From NCBI GenBank assembly GCA_023382975.1, contig JAHDXO010000052.1, positions 39,364 through 81,853 on the forward strand: DNA of 42,490 nt. The letters run 5' to 3'. This DNA is from Pirellulaceae bacterium (GTDB lineage: Bacteria > Planctomycetota > Planctomycetia > Pirellulales > Pirellulaceae). Shown in pieces: positions 25,295 through 33,836 of this stretch. How positions within the stretch are numbered: the stretch's first letter is position 1; every line of letters begins with the position of its first letter. The position numbers and the translations under genes are program-made. The notes beneath the pieces were generated by a model. That model searched no databases. It worked only from the letters and a program-made list of their open reading frames with translations, and had not been told where the DNA came from.

Positions 25295-25560
25295 AGACGA
25301 ACGAATGGACGGACGATGTGGTGGCGCGGCTTGCCGAAGTTCGTGAGCGGTGTCCCGAGATGCGTTTTGGACAAATCCTCGCCACCGTCGGCCTGTTAGG
25401 TGAGGATGAAACTGGGCATTCACTCTGGGACATCGAAGACACGGAGTTCGCTGCTGCCCTGGAACGCTTTGCTGCGGACTTGGCACGTCGCGGCTCGGAT
25501 GCAGCCGAACCAGCGGATGGACCAGAGCGGCGGATGCGGTCCAACGTGATGGTACGATGA
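25291..25560 (+). CDS. Partner/immunity-like small protein
   Basis: An 89-aa mostly helical acidic protein, MKTNEWTDDVVARLAEVRERCPEMRFGQILATVGLLGEDETG...LWDIEDTEFAAALERFAADL. It overlaps the preceding gene by four bases (ATGA), which argues for a two-component unit. Similar small proteins are found beside the same ParB-like/toxin-tip domain in planctomycetes, so an immunity or partner role is inferred. There is no motif that shows function directly. Confidence 0.6.
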   Translation: MKTNEWTDDVVARLAEVRERCPEMRFGQILATVGLLGEDETGHSLWDIEDTEFAAALERFAADLARRGSDAAEPADGPERRMRSNVMVR

Positions 25561-25587
25561 TTGACCGCCGCCTGGTCATCTTGGTCG

Positions 25588-25920
25588 TCAGACATCTCGA
25601 ACCTGGACCGGGACAGCGGGCACCCGTCGCACTTCTTGCCCGTCCGACCACCAGAGGCCAAGTTCGCCGGACGTAACCACGACGTGGCATCCGTGCCGAA
25701 TCGCCAAGCGGCGGGCCATCATGGCTGGCGGATCGCTGAACCCGGCCGTACAGACGCCCTTCCCGTAGTCCTGGATCAGCAGGGCGTCGCCGATCGGACT
25801 CGTTGCCGGGGACTTGGCGGCGTCGCCTGGGATCGCGGCCTTGGATTCGAAGTCGAACCGATCCGGGCGGAGCTGGCTTCGGAGGATGAACCGGGGCTTG
25901 TTGGTCGTCGGCCGGGTCGC
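25588..25920 (-). pseudogene. PfkB/RfaE-like sugar kinase remnant
   Basis: Translation of the minus strand reads KPRFILRSQLRPDRFDFESKAAIPG...DALLIQDYGKGVCT, then jumps to ARRLAIRHGCHVVVTSGELGLWWSDGQEVRRVPAVPVQVRDV and stops. Both parts match bacterial D-glycero-beta-D-manno-heptose-type kinases of the PfkB family (D-Y-G-K-G-V-x-T and V-V-V-T-x-G-x-x-G-L). The central segment and the catalytic GAGD that should follow RDV are gone. It is a decayed gene. Confidence 0.65.
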
Positions 25921-26063
25921 ATCGGCCCACACGTGTGGAGCGATCTCGTGAGCGTCCAGCGGCCGATGACGCCGACCAGCGATTGGGCGGGTGCTCGTCG
26001 ACAAGTCCCTTCGCGCCGCCCGGGCTGCGAATGATGAATGGCACGCAGATCCACATGACCCCG

Positions 26064-28880
26064 TCATTTCGGCACCTCGACGACAGGTTGTTCATTCAGA
26101 CCGGACGGCCACAGCATGTACTTTTCGCCCGGCTGCTGGGTCTTCGCGCCGTAGATCCAGCTATACACAATCGGCAAGCCCTTGCTGAAATGCGGTCCCA
26201 TCTGGTTCCGCGGATTGCCGGCGACCGTGACTGCCAAGTGGTGTTCTCCGGCACGTAGATCCGTTTTCAGTTCGAGCCGATCCGGCGGCCAGGCGAACAG
26301 GCCCATCGGCCGGCCGTCGATGCTCAGTTGCCCCAACGTGCCATCCCAATCGGGCAGCGCGACAGCAATCTGGTTCGCCGGCTGGTCGAGCGAAAACGTG
26401 TAGCCGTAGGAAACCTTGTCGGCATAGAAAGGCATACCCTGCTCGAGCCAAGCCCCAGGTTGCAGCGGTCGCGGCTTGACGACGATAAAGCCGATCGCTG
26501 CCGGTGCCAAAGCGAAGTCGCCCAATACGTAGATGGGCATAATCTCGCAGAGCGGGTGCATCGGCCGGGCGATCAGCCGCAGGGTATTTCTTCCTGGCTG
26601 GACCGCGGGAGAGATCGACGTCTTGCGGATCTCCTCGTCGAACCACGGTTCGTGCTGACCGAAGCGAAGCGGCTGGCCGTTGAGTGTGACCTCGTACAAC
26701 CACGGTCGCTCGATGGCGATCTGGAGCGAATCGCGAACAACAGCCAAGTCATCCGGAACGATATCGAAGTGATAGTCGACCGTGAAACCGGAATCTTCCG
26801 GGAACTTCCGGTCGATGAACGAACGGCGAAACTGGGCCGTGAAACTCCAGATGTTCTTCTCACAGCCGTGTTGTTTCCAGTTCATGTCGTCTGCCAGCGC
26901 GGTGTTGACGCCCCGGGCTTCGGTGTCGCCCGACTTGAGGTCGCAGAAGGGGATCACCAGCACATTCGGCCGCTCGCGGACGATCTTCTGCGGCTTCAGT
27001 TCTATTTTCTGCCATCGCGGCTCGGGCGGCATGTCGCGTGCCGGCCCGGATTGCGGCAGGCTGACCAGCAGCGCGTGCCCCAGCGGCGGCAGGTCAAATT
27101 GCGTGATCTGGCCGGACGCATGCGCATAAGTCGGAACGCAGGTCGCTGTGCCGTTGACGGTGTCCAGCCTGATCAGTTGTTTGCCTTCCAAGCGGACGTC
27201 CGCCGCAAGCGGCGTCTCCCAGGGGTTGGCAAAGAAGTAGATCACTGTCCCGTCAGGCCGCACGTGCCGGCGGTACAACAGGTTCTCGGGTAGCGGGCCG
27301 CCGGCGGCGGCGGTGATGCGCGGTAGGATCGCCCCGCGCAAGGCGGCGACCGCCTCGGCAACGGTCTGGGATTGCTTCCACTGGCCGGCGTATTTTGCCG
27401 CCAGTTCCGCGGGCCTTTCATTCTTCCGTCCATCGACATACGCCGCCGGTTGGCCCGCGGCGTAAATCGTGCCGCCCGCGGCCAGGTACTTGCCGATTCG
27501 CTCCAGCGTAGCAGATGTCCAGTTGTCCATTGCCGGTGGGATCATCACGGTCTCGTAGACGGCCTGGCCGATGCAGAGCCGTCCATCGTCGGTCACTTCG
27601 CCCAGCTCGGCCATACTGAACTCGTCGCCCAGATCAAAATCGATGCCGGATCGATGGAGTTCGCTGATCGTGTCGATCTGGGCCAAATGGATAGGCTGCA
27701 AGGGATCCGGTTGATTTTCGCCTTGGGGCAGGAATTTCTCGTGCCGGTAGCGAATCCACGGCGTGCTGTCCATGTTCAGCATCAGCACGCGATGGTGCGG
27801 TTTACCTTGAGCGAGTGTGTAGAGCACGCGGCCGACGTGATTGGCCTGCAGAGCGTAGCCATCCCACCAGGCGCTGTGATCGCTCATGGTCTGGGCCCAG
27901 TCGTACTTACGCGCCCCGGCCAGCGTCTGGTAGCTCAGATGCGGCACCATCAGGTTGACGCCCGTGGCCAGGAGAAAATCTTCCAGCGGTTTGAAGTCGC
28001 GCAGCGCCATCTCGTAGCCGCCGGCTCCGCACGACTCGCACAGCAACCGCGGGCAGCCGAGTTGGTTGCCGATACTGCTCAACTCCATCTGGTTGGCAAA
28101 CCATCGAGCCTGATCCTGGAACCTTGTCGGCTTGAACTGGAACCCCAGAAGATCCGTGCCGGGGGCCTGCATCCAGCGCAACGACGACATCACCTGCGGG
28201 TGATCGTTCAGGCTCGGCCAACCGTGTTCCCAGTGATGGCCCGTGAACAGCAGATGGTGACGGCCGCACCACTCGTAGATCGGCCGCATGAAGTTGTCGG
28301 TCCACAGGCGGTTGACGGTCGAGAAGTAATCGAAACGCACCGCCGTCGAGTCGGGGCGGTCGAACAGGAGCGATTCGAGCTTGTCATGCAAATCGTAGCC
28401 CCGGTCCTTGCGGAACGCCTCGGCGAACGCATCGCTGAACGGAATCCCCAGTTTCCCGGGCAAACGCGGTTCGTCGGTAAAGACGTACTTGATCGCTCCG
28501 CCGAAATCGGAGGCGAAACGCTCCGCGTACCTGTCATGCGTCGACCGCAGGTAGATTTCTGCCGTTTCCCGTCGGAGCAGATCGGGATACGGAAACCCGC
28601 CATACCGGAGATCGGCGGGAACGTCCGTCAACACCACGGCCCAGACCGGGTTTTCCTTCGAGGCGTTCCGCACGGCATCGCGGTCGACACGCTTGGGCTC
28701 GCCCGCGTCCAACCCCGTAAAATACGCCACCACGTTCTCGACCGGCGGCTGGGCGGGCGCGGTGATTTTCACTGGGGCCAGGTACTTGGCCCCCAGCGTC
28801 ATGCGATGGCTCGCTCCGCCGCTGAAGTCGTCGGCACCTTGCCGAACGGCGACGACAGGGACAGGCGAAGATCTGCACAA
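26064..28880 (-). CDS. GH106-like glycoside hydrolase, 5'-truncated
   Basis: An up to 938-residue protein similar in style to GH106 alpha-L-rhamnosidase-type enzymes. Seen: APVKITAPAQPPVENVVAYFTGL near residue 35-56, YVFTDEPRLPG with the family TDEP at 135-138, HWEHGWPSLNDHPQVM, CESCGAGGYEMA, a nucleotide-like alpha/beta region (GGTIYAAGQPA), and C-terminal beta-sandwich carbohydrate-binding modules (LSIDGRPMGLF..., YEVTLNGQPLRFG). There is no signal peptide, and the usual N-terminal domain before ADDFSGGASHRMTLGAKYLAP is missing. The ATG at 28880 has no clear ribosome-binding site. The first residues abut an HZS-alpha remnant in a different frame, so a deletion has probably removed the start and the gene is likely not functional. 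Confidence 0.65.
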   Translation of the reverse strand: MCRSSPVPVVAVRQGADDFSGGASHRMTLGAKYLAPVKITAPAQPPVENVVAYFTGLDAGEPKRVDRDAVRNASKENPVWAVVLTDVPADLRYGGFPYPDLLRRETAEIYLRSTHDRYAERFASDFGGAIKYVFTDEPRLPGKLGIPFSDAFAEAFRKDRGYDLHDKLESLLFDRPDSTAVRFDYFSTVNRLWTDNFMRPIYEWCGRHHLLFTGHHWEHGWPSLNDHPQVMSSLRWMQAPGTDLLGFQFKPTRFQDQARWFANQMELSSIGNQLGCPRLLCESCGAGGYEMALRDFKPLEDFLLATGVNLMVPHLSYQTLAGARKYDWAQTMSDHSAWWDGYALQANHVGRVLYTLAQGKPHHRVLMLNMDSTPWIRYRHEKFLPQGENQPDPLQPIHLAQIDTISELHRSGIDFDLGDEFSMAELGEVTDDGRLCIGQAVYETVMIPPAMDNWTSATLERIGKYLAAGGTIYAAGQPAAYVDGRKNERPAELAAKYAGQWKQSQTVAEAVAALRGAILPRITAAAGGPLPENLLYRRHVRPDGTVIYFFANPWETPLAADVRLEGKQLIRLDTVNGTATCVPTYAHASGQITQFDLPPLGHALLVSLPQSGPARDMPPEPRWQKIELKPQKIVRERPNVLVIPFCDLKSGDTEARGVNTALADDMNWKQHGCEKNIWSFTAQFRRSFIDRKFPEDSGFTVDYHFDIVPDDLAVVRDSLQIAIERPWLYEVTLNGQPLRFGQHEPWFDEEIRKTSISPAVQPGRNTLRLIARPMHPLCEIMPIYVLGDFALAPAAIGFIVVKPRPLQPGAWLEQGMPFYADKVSYGYTFSLDQPANQIAVALPDWDGTLGQLSIDGRPMGLFAWPPDRLELKTDLRAGEHHLAVTVAGNPRNQMGPHFSKGLPIVYSWIYGAKTQQPGEKYMLWPSGLNEQPVVEVPK

Positions 28881-29085
28881 CGCGGAGCGACGCGATCCGG
28901 GTGTCCTCCGGCCAAGGCAGGTCCGACTCGTACATATTCACGATGGCGATCGTCGCCGGCTTGTAATCGGACTGGCCCGCGCCCTCACTCTGCCAGGTCT
29001 GAACGGGAATGACCGGCTGCCGCAGTCGCGGCTTGCTGAGCAAGGCGAACAGCACGGGATGGGCCGGCCGCTGTGGTGGATGCAT
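28867..29085 (-). pseudogene. HZS-alpha domain protein fragment
   Basis: Minus-strand translation gives PPQRPAHPVLFALLSKPRLR...ATIAIVNMYESDLPWPEDTRIASLRVVQIF, which resembles the middle domain of hydrazine synthase alpha subunits as found in many planctomycete secreted proteins (I-x-N-V/M-Y-x-S...P-W-P-x-x-T-x-I...L-R-V/I). After QIF the frame is lost and the sequence becomes that of the GH106-like gene in another frame. Only about 70 residues remain, so this is a pseudogene fused to the hydrolase by a deletion. Confidence 0.6.
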
Positions 29086-29209
29086 TCTTAGCAAGAGCGT
29101 TGCTTCTTGAACGCCCTCCCATCGGCGGAAGAGCAGACGGTTCGGCGCCATCGGTTGTAGGTTTGTTGGACAACCGTTACGCTGGAGGAAAGGACTCGGG
29201 GAGGATGGC

Positions 29210-31093
29210 ATGGTGAAGAATTGGATGATGTTGCAGACCAGTCTCGCATGTTTGCTGCTGGCCGGACTGGGCCGCAGCGAAGCGCAGACGACGATCACGC
29301 TGCTGGAGAAGATCCGCACGGCGGGAGCGATCCACAGCGTTTCGCCCGGCGTCGTCGAGATCGTCGATGCCGACGGGAAACGGCAGGAATACAAGATCCA
29401 GGACAAGGGGCGTCCGGGACTCGCCCTGACGGGCGTCGAGGGGCTTCTCAATTTCCCCGCCCAAGTGAAGATTGCCGGCAAGCTGGATACCGGCGCGCTG
29501 AGTCGCGGGACCCTGGTGCGTTTTTCCGGCCGGGTCAATCGTTTGGGCCGCACCGATGGCTCGGTCAGCGAGTTGGTGCTGTTCGACGAGGGGGCGGAAT
29601 CGCTGGGAATCGAAGTCGTGCAGCAGGCTGCGACGGCCGCCAATTATTCCGAATGCACGATCCGCGGCGAAGTCTACTCGCTGCGCGACGACCGACTGGT
29701 CGTGACTGTGCCGGCCAGCGATTTCGTGCGAAATCCGCGGTTGTCCTTCCGCTTGGATCAACAAGCCGTCGTGCGGATGGAGAGCGACGACTATCGCCGC
29801 GCGGGCCGAGGAGACAAAGTCGTCCTGCTGGCCGCGGCCCGCTTTTCGACGGGCGATATCGCGATCGAGCAACTGGAAGTCGATGTCAGCGCCGAGCGTC
29901 TTGCCTCCAAGGAAACCAGCGACGACGGGGCGGGTAAGTACCGTCAGTTGTCGGACGAGCCAAGTGCGCCGCGCGATCTTCGATCGGCACGTTTCCTGCT
30001 GCACACCGACATTTCCGACCGCAGCGCGCGGATGCTGCTGGACAAGCTGGAGACGATGATCGAGCTGGTGTCGCTGTACTACGGCCGACCGTCCGTCGGG
30101 CTGATCGAGTGCTACGTGGTGCGCGACCTGAACCAGTGGCCGCCTGGCGTCTTTCCGGAGCAGGCACTCGCCAAGATCCAGGAACCCGCGGGCGTCACGC
30201 TGTCCGCGTCGTTGGGGAACCAGACGCGCGCGATCGTCTACTCGTGCGACGATCACGGCGTGGTCCAGCACGAAGCGGTTCACGCCTACTGCGCTCAGAC
30301 TTTCGGCAGCACCGGCCCGACGTGGTATGCCGAAGGGATGGCCGAAATGGGCCAATACTGGAAAAAGGACCAACCGGCGGTCGAGATCAATCCGGCAGTG
30401 ATCAACTATTTGAAACTCGCCGAGCCCAAGCGGCTGCTGGACATCGTCGCCGCCGATCAGATTACGGGGGATTCGTGGCAGGCTTACGCTTGGCGGTGGG
30501 CATTGTGCCATCTGCTGGCCAACAATCCGAACTACTCGGGCCGCTTGAAGGCGTTGGGGATCGCCATGATGACCGGCACGCCGGGCGCCACGTTTGAAAG
30601 CGTGTACGGTCCCGTCGCGCGGGAGGTGTCGTTCGAATACGATCAGTTCGTGAAGACGCTGGACAACGGTTACCGCGCCGATCTGTGCGCATGGCAATGG
30701 AACCGCAAGTTCTTGTACATTCCCGGAACCCGCTTCGCCACCGTCAATGTCCAGGCCCGCTACGGCTGGCAGGCCAGCGGCGTCAAGCTGCAAGGCGGCC
30801 AGTCGTACGACTACGTCACCAAAGGCACATGGAAGACGGAACCGCAAGGCGAGGATGTGGACGCCGACGGCCTTGATGGCGGGCGAGGCCGGTTGGTCGG
30901 CGTACTGATGGCCGACTTCCAATTGGGCGAACCGCTCGACCTGGGCGCCCGCGGCACGTTTGTCGCGCCGACCGACGGCGACCTCTATCTGCGCTGCCAG
31001 AACGACTGGAATCGCATCGCCGACCATGACGGCTCGATCACCGTCCACTTCCGCAAGACGCCCGAACCAGCTCCGCCCTCCCCCGGTAGCTGA
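29210..31093 (+). CDS. Secreted gluzincin-type peptidase with lectin-like domain
   Basis: A 627-aa secreted protein. A signal peptide is at residues 1-26 (MVKNWMMLQTSLACLLLAGLGRSEA|Q). Two beta-rich domains follow (VVEIVDADGKRQEYKIQD..., ECTIRGEVYSLRDDRLVVTV). A zinc-peptidase domain then carries H354-E-A-V-H358 and a downstream YAEGMAEM glutamate motif, as in the peptidase MA/DUF1570 gluzincin group. The last ~110 residues (RYGWQASGVKLQGGQSYDYV...ADHDGSITVHF) resemble a PA-IL/LecA-like galactose-binding fold. It probably binds and cleaves an extracellular glycoprotein; substrate unknown. GGGGAGGA lies six bases before ATG 29210. Upstream lies the decayed HZS fragment on the opposite strand. 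Confidence 0.72.
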   Translation: MVKNWMMLQTSLACLLLAGLGRSEAQTTITLLEKIRTAGAIHSVSPGVVEIVDADGKRQEYKIQDKGRPGLALTGVEGLLNFPAQVKIAGKLDTGALSRGTLVRFSGRVNRLGRTDGSVSELVLFDEGAESLGIEVVQQAATAANYSECTIRGEVYSLRDDRLVVTVPASDFVRNPRLSFRLDQQAVVRMESDDYRRAGRGDKVVLLAAARFSTGDIAIEQLEVDVSAERLASKETSDDGAGKYRQLSDEPSAPRDLRSARFLLHTDISDRSARMLLDKLETMIELVSLYYGRPSVGLIECYVVRDLNQWPPGVFPEQALAKIQEPAGVTLSASLGNQTRAIVYSCDDHGVVQHEAVHAYCAQTFGSTGPTWYAEGMAEMGQYWKKDQPAVEINPAVINYLKLAEPKRLLDIVAADQITGDSWQAYAWRWALCHLLANNPNYSGRLKALGIAMMTGTPGATFESVYGPVAREVSFEYDQFVKTLDNGYRADLCAWQWNRKFLYIPGTRFATVNVQARYGWQASGVKLQGGQSYDYVTKGTWKTEPQGEDVDADGLDGGRGRLVGVLMADFQLGEPLDLGARGTFVAPTDGDLYLRCQNDWNRIADHDGSITVHFRKTPEPAPPSPGS

Positions 31094-31161
31094 ATGCGTG
31101 AGAATTCAGACCACCGTTCTATGTTGCACAATTTGGGCAATCGGCTGCCGCTCCACCCTCG

Positions 31162-31190
31162 AAGTGGGTCGCGGGCGCCGAACGCGACTC
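31162..31190 (+). repeat. 29-base direct repeat, copy 1 (5' of sulfatase)
   Basis: AAGTGGGTCGCG...CGCGACTC at 31162-31190 recurs at 32689-32717 with a single C-to-T change. The pair flanks the sulfatase gene at 31243-32679, about 1.5 kb apart. Inside each copy GTCGCG and CGCGAC can pair as a small hairpin. Confidence 0.85.
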
Positions 31191-31242
31191 AGAAATCTTG
31201 AAACAGGTCGAAGCCGCAGAACTCTAACGTCCCTGAATTGAA

Positions 31243-32679
31243 ATGTCACCAAATTCACTTGCCCTCAGCCTTGTCCTGCTCGGCTGCGCCATCGTTGCCC
31301 GTGCTGCCGACCGCCCGAACGTCGTCATCATCGTCGCCGACGACCTCGGCTACGGCGAACTTGGATCGTACGGTGGCACCGAGATTCCCACGCCGCACCT
31401 GGACCGTTTGGCTGCCGAGGGCGTCCGGTTCACCGACGCCTATGTCACCGCGCCGTACTGCGCGCCGTCGCGGGCCGGGTTGCTCACCGGCCGATACCCG
31501 ACGCGATTCGGTTTTGAGTTCAATCCGGTGGGGGCGAGCAACGCCGATCCGGCCATCGGACTGCCGGTCGGGCAACGCACTCTAGCCGACCACCTGCGGG
31601 CCTCGGGCTACGTCACCGGGTTGGTGGGCAAGTGGCACTTGGGCGGCACCGCGCGGTTCCATCCCCAGCGGCGCGGGTTCGACGAGTTCTTTGGCTTTCT
31701 GCACGAGGGCCACTATTATGTTCCGCCGCATTGGGACGGGCACACGACGTGGCTGCGCCGAAGGGCCTTGCCGGACGGTTCCCAAGGGCGCTGGACCGCG
31801 CCGGACGGGCGGATCGTCTGGACGACGCACATGGGCAACTTCGAGCCCGACTACGACGCCGACAATCCTGTCGTGCGCGGCAGCCAACCGGTAAACGAGA
31901 CCGCCAACCTGACCGATGCGTTCAGCCGCGAGGCGGAGCAGTTCATCGCGCGGCACCAATCTCAGCCGTTCTTCCTCTACTTGGCCTGCAGCGCCGTCCA
32001 CAGCCCGCTGCAGGGCGCTGACGAATACATGCGGAAATTCGCCCACATCGCCGACATTCACCGCCGCATCTTCGCCGCCATGCTCGCGCAACTGGACGAC
32101 GGCATCGGCCGCGTATTGCACCGGCTGAGTAGCGAGGGAATCGAACGGCAGACGCTGGTCGTGTTCCTCAGCGACAACGGCGGCGCCACCCGCGAATTGA
32201 CATCCAGCAATCGCCCGTTGCGCGGCGAAAAGGGCCAGTTCCTGGAAGGCGGGATACGTGTGCCGATGATCGTCCGCTGGCCGGACCGACTGCCCGCCGG
32301 CCGCACGGAGACCCGCATGGCCAGCTCACTCGATCTGCTGCCCACCGTGCTCGCCGCTGCCGGCGCCGCCTTGCCACGCGATCTCGACGGCGTCGATCTG
32401 ATCCCGTATTTGATCGGCGAGCTCGACGGCCCGATTCGCGACCGCCACTACTGGCAGATGGGCGGTCGCGCCGCGCTGCGCGAAGGCGATTGGAAGATCC
32501 ACCGTCCAGCAGCGGACCGCGCCTGGGAGTTGTACGATCTGGCCAGCGATCCGGAAGAATCGCGGGATCTGGCCGTCGCCCGGCCGGAGCAATTGGCGAG
32601 GCTGGTCACCTCGTTCCAGCAACTCGATGCCGAGATGGCCGAGCCCGCCTGGGGCGGCCCCGCTCGCCCCACCCCGTGA
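31243..32679 (+). CDS. Secreted type I arylsulfatase
   Basis: A 478-aa sulfatase that should hydrolyse sulfate esters of polysaccharides outside the cytoplasm. The signal peptide is at residues 1-22 (VLLGCAIVARA|A). The alkaline-phosphatase-like fold starts at RPNVVIIVADDLGYGELGSYG, with the metal-binding DD at 33-34. The active-site box C73-A-P75-S76-R77 (CxPSR) becomes formylglycine. Downstream are TGLVGKWHLGG, FSREAEQFI, VFLSDNGGATRE and EGGIRVPMIVRWP. No gene for the maturation enzyme is in the window. It is flanked by a 29-base direct repeat (31162 and 32689). The ribosome-binding site is weak. Confidence 0.9.
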   Translation: MSPNSLALSLVLLGCAIVARAADRPNVVIIVADDLGYGELGSYGGTEIPTPHLDRLAAEGVRFTDAYVTAPYCAPSRAGLLTGRYPTRFGFEFNPVGASNADPAIGLPVGQRTLADHLRASGYVTGLVGKWHLGGTARFHPQRRGFDEFFGFLHEGHYYVPPHWDGHTTWLRRRALPDGSQGRWTAPDGRIVWTTHMGNFEPDYDADNPVVRGSQPVNETANLTDAFSREAEQFIARHQSQPFFLYLACSAVHSPLQGADEYMRKFAHIADIHRRIFAAMLAQLDDGIGRVLHRLSSEGIERQTLVVFLSDNGGATRELTSSNRPLRGEKGQFLEGGIRVPMIVRWPDRLPAGRTETRMASSLDLLPTVLAAAGAALPRDLDGVDLIPYLIGELDGPIRDRHYWQMGGRAALREGDWKIHRPAADRAWELYDLASDPEESRDLAVARPEQLARLVTSFQQLDAEMAEPAWGGPARPTP

Positions 32680-32688
32680 TGCCAACCA

Positions 32689-32717
32689 AAGTGGGTCGCG
32701 GGCGCTGAACGCGACTC
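32689..32717 (+). repeat. 29-base direct repeat, copy 2 (3' of sulfatase)
   Basis: Second copy of the repeat at 31162-31190, 28 of 29 identical. A related partial copy, GGGTCGCGGGCG, lies at 32767-32778. Together with the first copy it brackets the sulfatase gene. Confidence 0.85.
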
Positions 32718-32964
32718 GAAGGCAGGACGCAATTCGGACCCGCGGCCGGCGGACGCGGGCTGCTTCGGGTCGCGGGCGAGACTGCTGCTCGAAGGTCTGT
32801 GCCAACACCTTGACCGCGGGACTCGAGTATGCGACAAGTAGGGAGTCGAGGGGACAGTCGGCCCGCGTGATCGAGACGTTCTCGGTGCGAGTTCTCGATC
32901 GATGGTCGAGTCCGTCGCTAATTCGCAGCCGATTGTTCCCGAAATCCAGGATAGGAATTAACTC

Positions 32965-33768
32965 ATGGCAACGATCAACTATGCGCAAGCCCGGAAGATC
33001 TGCTCGCCCGAGGAACTGCAGATCGTCGAGGCCACTCGACGCGATGCGTTGGCCAAATTAGGCGCGGCAGAATTGAAGAAACATGTCACCTTGGCTCGCC
33101 GGTTGCGCAACAAATGGCGCGATCTGGCCACTCGTCAGCGGCGCCGAACGCAGAGCGAACAGAGCGCGCGTGTCACCGAGGAAAACAAACGGAGCGGCCA
33201 GAAAGCCGAATTGTTCGACGAGGTGTTGAGCAGGCTCGAGAGCCAAGCCGCGAGTCTCGCCGCGGCCTCGAAAGATCCGCCGACGAAAGAACCGGCCGCA
33301 GGCAAGGTCACCAAGCAGGCCCGTTCGGCCGGGCATCGGTCGCAACGCGCCGAAGTGAGAAAGAAGCTGCAAGACCAACGTGCCAGTCTGACATCCGCCA
33401 AACCTCGCGCCGCCGAACCGGCGGTTGCTCCCGAATCGCCAGCCGCTGCCCCGGCGGCAACCCCGCCTGCGGGGAAAGCTGCCAAAACATCGGCGAAAAA
33501 GGCGACGAAGGCCGCGAAGCCGGCCGCGCCGAAGGCCAAGCGAGCAGCCAAGAAGAAACCGGCTGCCCCGGCGTCGGTTGGCAAGGCAACACCGCCCGTG
33601 GCCCAGCCGAAAACCGGGGCGGCATCGCCCACGGATACCCAGCAGGTGCGAGTCAAGGCGGCCGCCAAGAAAGCCCGCATCCAAGCCAGTGGCTTGACCA
33701 CTCGCACCCGAGGGCACGTTTCCGCGCGAGGCAAGCGCTCGCAATCCCGCCGTGACGCGCGCGGCTGA
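32965..33768 (+). CDS. Histone H1-like Lys/Ala-rich DNA-binding protein
   Basis: A 267-aa very basic protein. The N-terminal third (residues 1-90) is helical with no low complexity (MATINYAQARKICSPEEL...LARRLRNKWRDLATRQRRRT). The middle and C-terminal parts (~110-267) are Lys/Ala/Pro repeats of the histone H1 tail kind (KAAKTSAKKATKAAKPAAPK, KRAAKKKPAAP) and an Arg-rich end. This should bind DNA without sequence specificity and compact the nucleoid. Similar proteins occur in many planctomycetes and chlamydiae. AGGA lies eight bases before ATG 32965. Confidence 0.75.
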   Translation: MATINYAQARKICSPEELQIVEATRRDALAKLGAAELKKHVTLARRLRNKWRDLATRQRRRTQSEQSARVTEENKRSGQKAELFDEVLSRLESQAASLAAASKDPPTKEPAAGKVTKQARSAGHRSQRAEVRKKLQDQRASLTSAKPRAAEPAVAPESPAAAPAATPPAGKAAKTSAKKATKAAKPAAPKAKRAAKKKPAAPASVGKATPPVAQPKTGAASPTDTQQVRVKAAAKKARIQASGLTTRTRGHVSARGKRSQSRRDARG

Positions 33769-33836
33769 GCGCGCGAATCGGACTAACGGTCAATCCTCAA
33801 CCACCTCCCGCCAGAATCCAGAAGGGGGAATCAGTC

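Noticed and set aside
25985..26060. Possible sulfatase remnant on the minus strand (VPFIIRSPGGAKGLVDEH)
   Set aside because: About 25 residues resemble a sulfatase strand, but the match is too short to support a feature; it may belong to the same decayed zone.
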